In this document: piece by piece, positions 41,726-53,340 of the stretch
Layout: each line of letters opens with the position of its first letter
Numbering within the stretch: position 1 is the stretch's first letter
The notes under the pieces: generated by a model
Seen by the model: only the letters and a program-made list of their open reading frames with translations
Told to the model about the DNA's origin: nothing
Database searches by the model: none
Origin: Nitzschia sp. DOCU1
Taxonomy: Eukaryota > Bacillariophyta > Bacillariophyceae > Bacillariales > Bacillariaceae
Reading direction: 5' to 3'
Assembly (NCBI GenBank): GCA_951394045.1
Contig: OX595992.1
Coordinates: 124,001-188,000 of the forward strand
Length of the DNA stretch: 64,000 nt
Made by a program: the position numbers and the translations under genes

Positions 41726-43442
41726 ATGACGTGCCCCGAGTCCCTGCAGCTAGAATCACTGACGTTAGCAAGAGATGCTGGCGTTACTACCGGTAGCAAT
41801 GGCGATATCTGCACCAGTAATCACCTGGAAACGTCCGAGGCCATCACCTCGGCGTCGATGGAAAGTGACGATGACGATGAAACGACTTCAATTCGAACAG
41901 GACGTTCGGTATCCGTTCATGGTAGCAGTGCTATAATGAATGCTAGCTTTTGTGGCGACACCGCGGGTGGTTCTGCTGCCTTTAGCGTTGGCGGGGTTTC
42001 GATCAGTAGCAACATCAACGCAGTGGGCTGCTTCTTTTCAGAACACAAGACGTTGCAAGGAGACATCCCTCTCAAAGTCGTCAAGTACGCCAGACGGCGA
42101 CTTGCCAAGGCCAAGGTAGTTCCTTCGACGTCGGCGCTTCCCCTTGTGACGCACGATGCCATTGAGTTAGACGCACTTCTCGGAGAAGGATCCTTCTCGA
42201 GCGTCTATTCGGTCGCTTCGATGGAGTTGGAATCAGCATCCTTTCCGTCAAGCGATCAAGTCGTAGTCAAACTCCTAAGGAAAAAGCTCATCAAGACTCC
42301 CCCCATGCTGGCTGCTTGTGCCGCTGATCTGGTGAAGGAAGGCATCTTGCTATCTCGCCTGGACTCGCCCCACATTCTCAAAGTCTGGGGCTGGGCCCCA
42401 TGGGGCGTGGATGCCTACGGCTCGTCCGGACGGCACGATGCTTTTTTCCTAGTGCTGGGTCGTTTAGAGACTACGCTCAGTGACAAACTCAAGGACTGGC
42501 GCAAGTTTCAACTGAGCAAGGGAAGCGGCTGGAAAGTATGGAAGTCATCGGCAGTCTTGCAGCGCAAGTGGGAGTCATTTCAGGAGCGCATGGCCGTCGT
42601 CGATCAATTGGCGCAAGCTGTCGTATATTTGCATTCGCAAAATGTACTACATCGTGATTTGAAGCCAGACAATATCGGATTTGATGCCAACGGTGTACTC
42701 AAAGTGTTTGACTTTGATGTGGCGCGACTGTTACCAGTTACTTCCTCTGTCAATGCCACTTTTCAAATGACCAAACGAGTGGGAAGTCCACGGTACGTAT
42801 ATCTTAGGTTCTTGCATTCATATCAGGTATCATATTCCTCTGGCGCTCACCATCTTGCTTTCTCTGATATTCTAAAGATATATGAGCCCAGAATGCGCTC
42901 GGGGTGAAGCTTATAATGCCAAGGCCGACGTTTACACATTTGCATTGCTAGTACACGAACTCTATAGTTTGGAAAAGCCCTATGACGATGTTCCCTCGGA
43001 ACTACATGATGAACTGGTGTTTTATCAAGGCGCTCGGCCCTTTCTGTCCAAGACGTGGCCCATTCTGTTTCAACAAACGTTACAACAAGCGTGGTCCGAA
43101 AAGGTGGTCCATCGCCCGACAATGGTACAGTTGCAGCGAACGTGGCAACAGGAATTGAAAGCCGTCGTATTGCAAGATAAGCAGCGCAAATACACCAAGA
43201 CGCCGTTTGGGACGCCAACAACAACGAAAAAGGATACTACACCTGTTGCATCCACGGAACAGACGAAGAGTGGCAGCATTACTATCATTCCGACGTCCAG
43301 TACTTGCAACAGCAACAACACCAGTGCGCTACCCCCTTCTAAAGGGTATTCTTGGGAAGCTTCGGCACGCACAACGCTTACGGAATATGCAGACGTGAGT
43401 GAAAGCACGTCGATAGATCCTATTGCTTTGGTGGCCATGTAA
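41726..43442 (+). CDS. Serine/threonine-type protein kinase with DFD in place of DFG
   Basis: Exon 1 is 41726-42792 and exon 2 is 42878-43442, with an 85-nt GT-AG intron; 543 residues. The ATG at 41726 follows an acaac context; the open frame upstream lacks ATG. After a Ser/Asn-rich N-terminus of about 150 residues, the kinase has a Gly loop (LLGEGSFSSVYSV), the VVVKLLRKK lysine strand, HRDLKPDN (about 309), and KVFDFDVARLL (about 327-337). The intron falls inside the activation segment; splicing gives GSPRYMSPECARGE, then ADVYTFALLVHEL. The Asp of the Mg-binding motif is kept, but Gly is replaced by Asp. A C-terminal 100-residue Thr/Ser tail follows. Substrate and pathway are unknown. Confidence 0.9.
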
Positions 43443-43690
43443 TGGATACATGCAATTTTTGATAACGTTTTTGAACCATGATAATCTTTATATTCTTGAA
43501 ACCAAAGAAGCGTCGTAGTAGCAAGTAAATCTAGCTAGCAGGCAACACAATAGACTTTGGTGGCAATGTAATGGATACATGCAATTTTTGATAACGTTTT
43601 TGAACCATGATAATCTTTATATTCTTGAAACCAAAGAAGCGTCGTAGCAGCAAGTAAATCTAGCTGGCAGGCAGGCAACACAATAGACAT
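43430..43690. repeat. 129-bp tandem duplication at the kinase 3' end
   Basis: The end of the kinase coding sequence and its 3' flank (TTGGTGGCCATGTAATGGAT... to ...GGCAACACAATAGAC) recurs 129 bp downstream (TAATGG at 43440 and 43569) with a few changes, such as GGCCATG against GGCAATG and one GGCAG expansion. Confidence 0.9.
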
Positions 43691-45331
43691 TTTACTATCA
43701 TCATGTTTGACAAGACATACCCGAGAATTACACATTAATACGGAGGCCAAAAAGACACAGGATCCAATCGAGTCGCGATAGCACCCTTCGCTCGCCTTGC
43801 CAACTTTCTACCATCTGCGTAAGTGGGTGAACAATAAAATCAAGCCACATGGATCAGCTGCCAAAGGAGAGAGTAAGCCAGACCGGAAAATCGTCGGAGA
43901 AGTAAACACTACACTATGTCCTTTCAAGCGGATATCATAGCCCAGCATGCATGGTACGCGCTTAGTAGCCCCGTTTATCCATTACGTATTTAATTGAATC
44001 ATCGCACTATCACAACCACAATCGGAGGCTTCCGCCCAGAATATTTTTCTTACGGGACTTTCCGTTCCCCTTTTAGTATGGCCTAAACTGATCGAAGCAC
44101 TTTCACATGCCGAAATACTACTCTCTCGTCCGGCGGGGGCATGCTACATGTATTTTATTGGCAGCAGCTCCTACCACGAGATGTCATGTGAAGTCGCGGG
44201 AAACGAGACTAATTTCGTCGTTGGCGTTTCGGTCACAACCTCCTCATTTTTGCTTCGCGGCTCACATTGCTTCCTCTTCTGCTGTTGCAACTGTAACGGA
44301 GACAAGATGAATAAAAGGGCGACCACCGTCCTGTTGGGACAATGTACTTTTACTCTCCTGTTGCTCTCGATCCTCATTCTGACTCGCGGCGAAGACGACC
44401 GCAAGAAGGTAATCTTTATATTCTTGAAACCAAAGAAGCGTCGTAGTAGCAAGTAAATCTAGCTAGCAGGCAACACAATAGACTTTGGTGGCAATGTAAT
44501 GGATACATGCAATTTTTGATAACGTTTTTGAACCATGATAATCTTTATATTCTTGAAACCAAAGAAGCGTCGTAGCAGCAAGTAAATCTAGCTGGCAGGC
44601 AGGCAACACAATAGACATTTTACTATCATCATGTTTGACAAGACATACCCGAGAATTACACATTAATACGGAGGCCAAAAAGACACAGGATCCAATCGAG
44701 TCGCGATAGCACCCTTCGCTCGCCTTGCCAACTTTCTACCATCTGCGTAAGTGGGTGAACAATAAAATCAAGCCACATGGATCAGCTGCCAAAGGAGAGA
44801 GTAAGCCAGACCGGAAAATCGTCGGAGAAGTAAACACTACACTATGTCCTTTCAAGCGGATATCATAGCCCAGCATGCATGGTACGCGCTTAGTAGCCCC
44901 GTTTATCCATTACGTATTTAATTGAATCATCGCACTATCACAACCACAATCGGAGGCTTCCGCCCAGAATATTTTTCTTACGGGACTTTCCGTTCCCCTT
45001 TTAGTATGGCCTAAACTGATCGAAGCACTTTCACATGCCGAAATACTACTCTCTCGTCCGGCGGGGGCATGCTACATGTATTTTATTGGCAGCAGCTCCT
45101 ACCACAAGATGTCATGTGAAGTCGCGGGAAACGAGACTAATTTCGTCGTTGGCGTTTCGGTCACAACCTCCTCATTTTTGCTTCGCGGCTCACATTGCTT
45201 CCTCTTCTGCTTTTGCAACTGTAACGGAGACAAGATGAATAAAAGGGCGACCACCGTCCTGTTGGGACAATGTACTTTTACTCTCCTGTTGCTCTCGATC
45301 CTCATTCTGACTCGCGGCGACCGCAAGAAGG
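43482..45331. repeat. 928-bp tandem duplication
   Basis: Copy 1 (43482-44409) and copy 2 (44410-about 45331) are nearly identical at a constant offset of 928. Differences I found are CACGAG/CACAAG, CTGCTGTTG/CTGCTTTTG and an extra GAAGAC in copy 1. Each copy carries the kinase 3' flank, the PS-C promoter region and the PS-C signal-peptide codons. The junction is at AAGAAGG|TAATC. Confidence 0.95.
44307..44456 (+). pseudogene. Signal-peptide-only stub of PS-C (PS-C')
   Basis: A 49-residue frame in copy 1 of the 928-bp duplication. It starts with the PS-C signal peptide ([20 protein letters not shown], continuing to ILTRG) and then runs into duplicated kinase 3'-flank sequence (KVIFIFLKPKKRRSSK) before a stop. 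It keeps the full duplicated upstream region, so it might be transcribed, but lacks all repeat and Cys parts. Confidence 0.85.
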
Positions 45332-48114
45332 TCTTACGATCTTACAACATCAAAGGACGAAAAGGCCCCAACCGCGGGACCATGATATTTCATCTGAACA
45401 AAGACTTAAAAGGACAAGAAGAACAAGACCCCGAGGAACTCCACGATGACATAATCGAAGGACATCGAAAGACCTTGGAAGATCATTCTGGGCTTCAAAG
45501 TAAACAATCGATACGTGTCGGGGATGAGAACGACACTCCCGAGAGATACGAGAGAATTGTCGGCCTCCGATCTTCGGTAGTGGTGTCGAAACAGGAACAG
45601 CAAGCAGAATCCACAAAATCCAACAACGTGGTGAGCCACGATCCATGCCAACCCACCTCCAGCAAAGGCTCGAAGAAATCAGCATCTGGTAGACGCCTTC
45701 AAACAAAGATGTCTTCCCAAACGTCGAATAATGAACAAGCCTCAGAGAAAGTCAAAGTGGCACAGTATGCCGCTGGAGAAGAGAGCGCAGATTCCGCGCA
45801 CTACGCCAGGACGAGTGTCCGGGCTGTCAATGATGACTTTCAAACCCGGGAAGACTTTCTTTCGGCTACCAAGTCCAGCAAAGCAGGAAGCTCATCAAAA
45901 TCAAGCAAAGGATCAAGCTCAACACCGACTGTTGCTAGCAAGAGCACGAAAGCAAAGGCTGGTAAGGCATCAAAAAGTGGAGGATGCGATCCATCGGTGC
46001 CATCCACGATGCCAACAGGTCCACAAGACGGTAACGTGGATTCTCCTGTTCCCTCGTTGATGCCATCAAGCAAACCAAGTTTGGAGCTGTCACAGAGGCC
46101 ATCAAAAATGCCGTCAAACAAGCCGAGTTCTAAGCCTTCCAAGTCTTCAAAACCAAGTCAAGCGCCGAGCGATGAGCAATCCAGCAAGCCTTCTAGGCAG
46201 CCATCCGACGAGCCGAGTTCAGAACCGTCGAAGTCTTCGCAGCCAAGCAACGAGCCAAGCGCGGAACCCTCAAAGTCCTCCAAGCCAAGTCGGGAGCCAA
46301 GCGATGAGCCATCTCGAAAGCCTTCTAAACAGCCATCCGACGAGCCTAGCTATGAACCGTCGAAGTCTTCACAGCCAAGCAAGACACCAAGCACGGAACC
46401 TTCGAAGTCATCAAAGCCTTCTAGGCAGCCATCTGATGAGCCAAGCTCTCAGCCTTCTGAATCATCAAAACCGAGTAAAGAGCCAAGCGCCGAACCTTCG
46501 AAGTCTTCGAAACCAAGTCGGCAGCCATCCGACGAGCCTAGCTCTGAACCGTCGAAGTCTTCACAACCAAGCACCGAGCCAAGCGCGGAACCTTCAAAGT
46601 CCTCCAAGCCAAGTAGGCAGCCATCTGATGAGCCAAGCTCTCAGCCTTCTGAATCATCAAAACCAAGTAAAGAGCCAAGCGCCGAACCTTCGAAGTCTTC
46701 GAAACCAAGTCGGCAGCCATCCGACGAGCCAAGTGCTGAGCCGTCAAAGTCTTCACAACCAAGCACCGAGCCAAGCGCGGAACCTTCAAAGTCCTCCAAG
46801 CCAAGTAGGCAGCCATCTGACGAGCCTAGTAGGCAGCCGAGCGATGAACCCTCCCGCAAGCCCTCTACACAACCATCTGACGAGCCTAGCTCCGAGCCAT
46901 CAAAGTCTTCAAAACCAAGCACGGAACCAAGCATGGAGCCCTCGTTTGAGCCAAGCGCGGAGCCTTCCAAATCTTCAAAGCCCAGTCGGGAACCTAGTTC
47001 GGATCCTTCGTTGGAGCCCAGTGCGGAACCTTCCAAATCATCAAAGCCAAGTCGGGAGCCGAGCGACGAGCCAAGTAGGCAGCCGAGCGAGGAGCCTTCT
47101 TCTGAGCCATCCAAGTCTTCAAGACCAAGTCGTCAGCCGAGTTCGGAGCCTTCATTAGAGCCGAGCGCGGAACCGTCCAAGTCTTCAAGACCAAGCCTAA
47201 AGCCAAGTTCGGAGCCTTCACTAGAGCCAAGCGCGGAACCTTCAAAGTCCTCCAAGCCAAGTAGGCAGCCATCTGACGAGCCTAGTTCGAAGCCGTCCCG
47301 CCAACCTTCTGACGAGCCTAGTTCGAAGCCGTCCCGTCAACCTTCCGATGAACCTTCCTTGCAACCTTCCGATTCGCCGTCCACCGAATGTTCTGCCCGC
47401 TTGGCTGTCCCCAATCTTTTGGCAACATGCAATGCAGGGAATCTTCCTGGCTCATCGCTTGGCGCGACATGTGATGACCTTGGTACGAATCCCGATTGTT
47501 GTTCTTGCTGTTGCCAAAACCTCAATTCAGGCGGTGTAACCAACAGAGTGTGTGTCTCCCCAAGTGCATGCGGCAGCACAGGATGCACTGCTAACGGCTC
47601 ACCTGGGAGTTGTTTAGGTGCAGGTATTAATGCTGCATGTTGCAGTGGATGCTGCGTGATAGGTACTTCTTCGAACCCTTATGTATGTGGCACCTGCCCT
47701 ACGTGCAAACAAAATGCCGCTACATGTTCAACTGCAGGCGTGGTGGATACTTCCTGTTGCGGTGGATTTTGCAGCAGCAGCAGCACATGCTGCCAAACCA
47801 AGGGAGATTGTACTGGAGGTGGTGATTGTTGCAGTGGAACATGCAAAGCGAACGGAAGTTGCGAATGCATCAGTAACAACTCAAATTGTCCGGTCGGTGC
47901 AACTTCGGGTGCTGTGAATCTTAAATGTTGCAGTGGATACTGTGGCACTGGTGGCGAATGCTGCGTTCTAGGCGGCGGCGGTTGCAATGCTAACAACGAC
48001 TGTTGCAGTAACAACTGCAACAGTAAAATATGTACCAGCGGCACTCGTGACCGAAAGCTCGCGGCGGACAAAGACAAGCAAGAGAATGCACTACCGGACT
48101 TTATGCGTTGGTAA
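45235..48114 (+). CDS. PS-C: large secreted PSxxPS-repeat protein with multiple CCSGxC motifs
   Basis: A 959-residue single-exon protein. The start at 45235 gives the signal peptide; an upstream in-frame ATG (45076) would bury it. The N-terminal part holds [13 protein letters not shown], then [16 protein letters not shown]. From about 46010 to 47390 some 455 residues repeat PSDEPSxxPSKSSxPS with small variations. The Cys-rich end begins CSAR, has NPDCCSCCC, then a series of CCSG(Y/T/C)C-like units (CCSGCC, CCGGFC, CCSGTC, CCSGYC, CCSNNC), resembling disulfide-knot repeats. The tail [21 protein letters not shown] ends in the family Trp. Secretion is well supported; a wall, matrix or adhesion role is inference. 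It is the only full-length, unbroken large member in the block. Confidence 0.88.
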   Translation: MNKRATTVLLGQCTFTLLLLSILILTRGDRKKVLRSYNIKGRKGPNRGTMIFHLNKDLKGQEEQDPEELHDDIIEGHRKTLEDHSGLQSKQSIRVGDENDTPERYERIVGLRSSVVVSKQEQQAESTKSNNVVSHDPCQPTSSKGSKKSASGRRLQTKMSSQTSNNEQASEKVKVAQYAAGEESADSAHYARTSVRAVNDDFQTREDFLSATKSSKAGSSSKSSKGSSSTPTVASKSTKAKAGKASKSGGCDPSVPSTMPTGPQDGNVDSPVPSLMPSSKPSLELSQRPSKMPSNKPSSKPSKSSKPSQAPSDEQSSKPSRQPSDEPSSEPSKSSQPSNEPSAEPSKSSKPSREPSDEPSRKPSKQPSDEPSYEPSKSSQPSKTPSTEPSKSSKPSRQPSDEPSSQPSESSKPSKEPSAEPSKSSKPSRQPSDEPSSEPSKSSQPSTEPSAEPSKSSKPSRQPSDEPSSQPSESSKPSKEPSAEPSKSSKPSRQPSDEPSAEPSKSSQPSTEPSAEPSKSSKPSRQPSDEPSRQPSDEPSRKPSTQPSDEPSSEPSKSSKPSTEPSMEPSFEPSAEPSKSSKPSREPSSDPSLEPSAEPSKSSKPSREPSDEPSRQPSEEPSSEPSKSSRPSRQPSSEPSLEPSAEPSKSSRPSLKPSSEPSLEPSAEPSKSSKPSRQPSDEPSSKPSRQPSDEPSSKPSRQPSDEPSLQPSDSPSTECSARLAVPNLLATCNAGNLPGSSLGATCDDLGTNPDCCSCCCQNLNSGGVTNRVCVSPSACGSTGCTANGSPGSCLGAGINAACCSGCCVIGTSSNPYVCGTCPTCKQNAATCSTAGVVDTSCCGGFCSSSSTCCQTKGDCTGGGDCCSGTCKANGSCECISNNSNCPVGATSGAVNLKCCSGYCGTGGECCVLGGGGCNANNDCCSNNCNSKICTSGTRDRKLAADKDKQENALPDFMRW
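46010..47390 (+). repeat. Coding repeat array of PS-C
   Basis: Irregular 12-36-bp units on the theme CCGAGCGATGAGCCATC (PSDEPS), some of them in larger near-identical blocks (for example 46370-46600 and 46600-46800). The array gives long spurious frames in every frame and on the other strand. Confidence 0.92.
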
Positions 48115-48234
48115 CACAACAAGCCATGCTGGTGACCGTATCATCATCACATTTTATGAAAAGTAAATGAATAGTAAGAAAAACATGTAAGCTTCACCAT
48201 GATCGTAACCACACCACGTGGTGCGTGCTCGTAG

Positions 48235-48244
48235 CGTTTGGAAG
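48235..48244. repeat. Left 10-bp direct repeat (CGTTTGGAAG)
   Basis: It abuts the left end of the tandem element and matches 50687-50696 exactly, so it is a likely target-site duplication. Confidence 0.75.
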
Positions 48245-50686
48245 GCCTATGTCCAGCTACGTAGGTAGCGAAATTTTTATAAAGGGAAAGAAAGGAAAAA
48301 GAAGAGAAAAAGTTCGAAGAACATTTTGAAAGCAATAATCGCTGTTTTGGTCGTAGCAAGGAATGAGATTTACCGCTGGGAACAGTCTTTTGCCGGCTTG
48401 CGCGGCGCGCAAGCCGCTCGCCATTAAGTCGAATTGGTCGAAATTTGTCGTTGAATTGGACGAGCGGCGACAATGGCGCAACACAAAATCCATTCTTTCA
48501 CTGTCAAACTTTCATTGGCGAGTAATTCTCGAGTACTGCAGCTGTACTCCTACCACCGCATGTGTATAAACTCCTTGATTGGCACTATACAGTCGTTCCA
48601 GCAGAAGTATTATTCGATTGCTAGTTATTATTCAATTACTACTTCAATATTACCAAGGTAAGTGCATTCCATCGCGGACCAAGGTATTTTGATTCATGCA
48701 TTTCACTAACATCGTCATGTAAACCTGACAATCTGCTCACCACCCAGCATATCTACGATTCGCCTGTTGTGGCCTTCGCTGCCAATCTACTCCCAAAACG
48801 AAGCTGGCATCGCCGCCGCCACTTTCAACTTGTCAGTCGTTTTGTTTCCATACCAATGAACGCTACAATCAACTTACAATCAACTTTGGATCGCTGTGGA
48901 TTCATCTACAACCTGCCGCTGCCACTGCCACTACTACACTACAATACACTTTATTATTCATGGCTACCTCTACGAAACCGTCGCCGCGCTGCTAAATTGA
49001 ATGTCAAATTTTAATCTTTTGTGTCCTAGTGTTAAACGAGCTATCAAAGCATCCTTAAACGAGCTATCAAAGTAGGACACGATGAGGACGCAAATTCAGT
49101 CAAAAACTACTGATTTTGGACAGAAATAAGGCATTTCTGTCATAAGCTATCAAAGAGCTACCTACGTGGTTCGACACTCGCCGGTAATAGGCCTATGTCC
49201 AGCTACGTAGGTAGCGAAATTTTTATAAAGGGAAAGAAAGGAAAAAGAAGAGAAAAAGTTCGAAGAACATTTTGAAAGCAATAATCGCTGTTTTGGTCGT
49301 AGCAAGGAATGAGATTTACCGCTGGGAACAGTCTTTTGCCGGCTTGCGCGGCGCGCAAGCCGCTCGCCATTAAGTCGAATTGGTCGAAATTTGTCGTTGA
49401 ATTGGACGAGCGGCGACAATGGCGCAACACAAAATCCATTCTTTCACTGTCAAACTTTCATTGGCGAGTAATTCTCGAGTACTGCAGCTGTACTCCTACC
49501 ACCGCATGTGTATAAACTCCTTGATTGGCACTATACAGTCGTTCCAGCAGAAGTATTATTCGATTGCTAGTTATTATTCAATTACTACTTCAATATTACC
49601 AAGGTAAGTGCATTCCATCGCGGACCAAGGTATTTTGATTCATGCATTTCACTAACATCGTCATGTAAACCTGACAATCTGCTCACCACCCAGCATATCT
49701 ACGATTCGCCTGTTGTGGCCTTCGCTGCCAATCTACTCCCAAAACGAAGCTGGCATCGCCGCCGCCACTTTCAACTTGTCAGTCGTTTTGTTTCCATACC
49801 AATGAACGCTACAATCAACTTACAATCAACTTTGGATCGCTGTGGATTCATCTACAACCTGCCGCTGCCACTGCCACTACTACACTACAATACACTTTAT
49901 TATTCATGGCTACCTCTACGAAACCGTCGCCGCGCTGCTATTGTTTCCTTCATCTTGTTGATCATTTTGTTCCTGGGTCAAACACTACAAGCAACTTTGA
50001 ATGGCTGTGAATTCGTCTACAAGCTGCAATGGCCACTACAACTACTACACTAAAATACACTTCATTATTTGCTGCTACCTCTACGAAGTCGCTGCTGCCC
50101 CGCTACCACTGGTTCGTTGAACCCATAGTTTTGTTCTTTTGACAGGATACAACGAATGCAACAATCATGATTAATGGGAATTAAAGAAGGATGATTCTGC
50201 TTATTTGAAATAGGGATTGCACTATAGTAGACGTTGCTAGTCCACTTGAACTAGAAAGTCTGGTCGTGCGACTTGTCACTTGTTCGGTGTCGCATGTCGT
50301 CAATCGTCATCGTTCTTCCATACTATCATGATTGAGAGCTATCAAGCAACAAGGCTGGTTAACCAAGAACTGAGAAGAAACTACTATTGGTACTACTATC
50401 GTGAGCTTTAGTTGTCATTGCAAGCTTCTTCTGGCATCGGAGGGAGCATGCACGCTCCCAAGATATCAAGAATACACAAAAGGAAGTTTCAAATTGGTAA
50501 ATTGAATGTCAAATTTTAATCTTTTGTGTCCTAGTGTTAAACGAGCTATCAAAGCATCCTTAAACGAGCTATCAAAGTAGGACACGATGAGGACGCGAAT
50601 TCAGTCAAAAACTACTGATTTTGGACAGAAATAAGGCATTTCTGTCATAAGCTATCAAAGAGCTACCTACGTGGTTCGACACTCGC
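48245..50686. mobile_element. Tandem pair of a non-autonomous terminal-inverted-repeat element
   Basis: Unit 1 (48245-49181) and unit 2 (49191-50686) are nearly identical where they overlap, and 946 bp apart at their starts. Unit 1 lacks about 559 bp present in unit 2 (49941-50499). A unit begins GCCTATGTCCAGCTACGTAGG and ends ...CCTACGTGGTTCGACACTCGC; read inversely the ends match 19 of 25 positions, including an uninterrupted ACGTAGGTAGC. A 9-bp spacer (CGGTAATAG) separates the units and a 10-bp direct repeat flanks the pair. No transposase frame is present. A 9-11-bp duplication would suit a Mutator-like non-autonomous element; that class is inference. Confidence 0.75.
48394..48416. repeat. 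Perfect hairpin, 10-bp arms, 3-nt loop
   Basis: CGGCTTGCGC, loop GGC, GCGCAAGCCG. It is repeated in unit 2 at about 49340-49362. The stem is GC-rich and would be stable; function unknown. Confidence 0.85.
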
Positions 50687-50696
50687 CGTTTGGAAG
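50687..50696. repeat. Right 10-bp direct repeat (CGTTTGGAAG)
   Basis: Exact match of 48235-48244, immediately after the right end of the tandem element. Confidence 0.75.
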
Positions 50697-50939
50697 CAGT
50701 GTGCAAAATGGCGTGAATTTCCACGAGGTCTGCGTGGCAAAATGCGAGTTCTGGTCAAACGTACCGAAATAGGTAGCCTACATACCTACACCCCTCGCCA
50801 GATGAGCGGCGCATCTTCTCTCTCACACACCAAAACACCGAATACGGCAGTAAACACTACTATCATTCAAAGAGCCAGAGTCTTTTTCACTGTTATCGAT
50901 TACATTGTCTCTACTACCTGTCTATTCCAAAGGAGATAG

Positions 50940-51844
50940 TACAGAACCGTCCAAGTCTTCAAAACCAAGTAGGCAGCCATCCGACGAGCCCAGCAAGCAG
51001 CCGAGCAATGAGCCATCCCGCAAGCCTTCCAGGCAGCCATCTGACGAGCCAAGTAAACAGCCTTCCGACGAGCCTACCACTGATACTGAAGAGTGTCTTG
51101 CCCGCATTGCCACTAATGGTCCAACACTTCAGAGTCAGTGTTCTAGTGATAGTGCGCCCCCCCCTTCCATTTGGCCAGGCAAGAAATGGCGATGCCTGCG
51201 GGGGTACCCTCTCCAAGCCCGGCGATTTTGGTTACGATCCTTATTGTTGCAGTTGCTGTTGCAACTTGCGACCGAACGGACAGATATGTGCCAACTTTGA
51301 CAGATGCGGACCACCAAGTGCGAAGCCTTCTCGTCAACCATCCGACGAGCCAAGTTCAAAGCCATCCCGCAAGCCAACGCCAGCGCCAACGCCAGCCTGC
51401 ATTACTCAAAACAACGCTTGTCCAAGTGGTTCGACTTGTTGCAGTGGAAATTCCTGCCAGCAGCAAGGTGGCAACTTCGTATGTAAAGCATGCGTTGCAG
51501 ACGGCGCCACTTGTGAAACTACAGGTAATCCGGCTCCCTGTTGCAATGCTACATCCACCTGCCGATTGATTGGTGGCTCCCTTAAATGTGCCGCCCCCTG
51601 CTCCGTCACAGCAACACTCGGCACGAATTGTACTACAAATGTTCAATGTTGCAGTGGATCGTGCAGCAGCGGTGGCAAATGCTGCCTTGCTAGCGGCGTC
51701 GATTGTAGTAGCAATACTGGCTCGTGTTGCAGTGGAACATGTCCAGCCACGGGCAAAAAGGAATGTTCCGCCAGAAGACTCGAGGAGGACGGCGAGGACC
51801 TTCCGAGCTTTGTGGAGGACCTTCCGGCCTTCATGAAGTGGTAA
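50940..51844 (+). pseudogene. PS-D: PS-family copy, N-terminally truncated and frameshifted
   Basis: Homology starts inside the PS array ([18 protein letters not shown]) with no ATG and no signal peptide upstream. The frame runs through CLARIATNG and breaks in a run of eight C at 51157-51164. Seven C would continue into PFGQARNGDACGG and GYDPYCCSCCC, matching the family. After that the frame is intact: a short PS stretch, then CPSGSTCCSGNSC, CCSGSC and CCSGTC units like PS-C, and the tail ARRLEEDGEDLPSF...LPAFMKW. So one indel plus loss of the 5' part. A homopolymer sequencing error could mimic the indel, but not the missing N-terminus. Some transcript with a fused upstream exon cannot be excluded. 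Confidence 0.75.
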
Positions 51845-53068
51845 TCCATGCAATTGTGATTGCGAGAAGTGATTAACCGATGACGCTTGTGAAAATGGGG
51901 TCTCGGTAGATGGAAAATGTAATAGTCATAGTACAATTGCATTGCACGCATGTCAAAATGATTCAGATGCGGCTTGTCGTTGTTGTTGCAGCATTCCAAT
52001 TGTCGCGGCGGCTCTCAAGTGACACACCAAAGCTCCACGCCGCCATCGTACGTCCATGATCTGTCGTCGTGACCATGATGTTTACATACATCATGACATT
52101 GGTAGAACTGTCACCACATGGTACATGATTGTTCATGGTCTTGCGTGGTCTCGATAAGACGGTCTGGGTGACACCTACTTGTCGATGCACAATGCCCCAG
52201 CGACCTCTTTCAATGTACAAAGATCAGGGACAAAAGTGAGTGCGACCTCTTCGCTATTGACAACGATAGAAGACTCGATAATGACTAACTCTAAACCAGG
52301 CGATCATGGTGAGGACAATCATAGTCGTCGTTGTCATTAAAGGCAAGTCTAGCAACACATCCTTTATAACACAGGAGAGACGGGGACGCCCATTGTCTTT
52401 TATGTAGTGACACCAAACGCATCGCCGGTTAGAATGTCATCTAAAGATACCAAACCACTTACGTATTAGAAGTAGGGAGCAGCTTGCCTACGCCGATGAC
52501 GTGGGAATGACCCTGATGCCATGACCATGACAACCATGACATGATGGACCAGAATCTCTTTGACACGACGCTGTGTGTCCGACAATGGTCTCACCTACCT
52601 TATTGCGTCGCATAGAGAGCAGGTCATCATTTCATCGATGACCATGATGCCGACTCTCATCATCCCGACAACCATGCGGTATGGATCAGGAGGATGCTCC
52701 TTGACACGACAGTCAGTGTATCCCCGACCATGATGGACGTAAAAGAAGGAGGATGTGGAGGCAGTGGTGACTAGTACTGCCAACCAAAAAATGACCTTGT
52801 TGACAGCGGCGACCACGAATCTTCCCCGCCTGCTTGGACGAGCCAATGAGTTTGTAGAGCAAAGTGTTGATTCTTTATTCAAAACATCAAAGCGATCATA
52901 TCGGCCGGGAGCCCACATTGGAAGTCATCGACCCATCTTGTCAGCCCTCTGCGGACGTGCAGGTCTAAAGTCGTCTACCCTCCATTTCGACGTGCCCTGG
53001 GCGGCAATGTCCAGCATTTATCAACTACTTTTACTACTACTACAACAAGCCCGTATTCGACTCATTGA

Positions 53069-53340
53069 CTTCTCTCTGGACCAAGCATTTTGATGCAGTT
53101 CATCGTTTCAGCGTGGGAAAATGATCAACTATTACGACGATCTTGACGCAGTCAAAGATAGGACAACTTTGCCGATACGATGCCCTCGCTTATCAGAAGC
53201 ACGATTCGTTTATTTCTCTCTGGACCAAGCGTTTTGATGCAGTTGATCGTTTCAGCGTGGAAAAACGAGAACCTATTATTTCGATCTTGATGCAGTCAAA
53301 GATAGGACAACTTTGCCGATACGATGCCCTTATTAGAAGA
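53069..53340. repeat. 144-bp tandem repeat, two copies
   Basis: TTCTCTCTGGACCAAGC...GATGCAGTT...CGTTTCAGCGTGG...GCAGTCAAAGATAGGACAAC recurs with a 144-bp offset (53071 and 53215), second copy slightly shorter. Confidence 0.85.

Noticed and set aside
46172..47158. A 328-residue frame inside the PS-C array, and several minus-strand frames of 80-160 residues there
   Set aside because: They arise from reading a repeat with a 3-base-compatible period in other frames; composition is monotonous and PS-C itself has the signal peptide and Cys domain.
46010..47390. Regular repeats that could suggest a CRISPR array
   Set aside because: Units are irregular, coding, without spacers of constant length, and the genome is eukaryotic.
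49160..49190. GTGGTTCGACACTCGCC as a possible tRNA T-arm
   Set aside because: The five-base stem does not pair and no matching D-arm or anticodon arm lies upstream; it is the end of the inverted-repeat element. No tRNA or rRNA gene was found by eye elsewhere, though a covariance search would be decisive.
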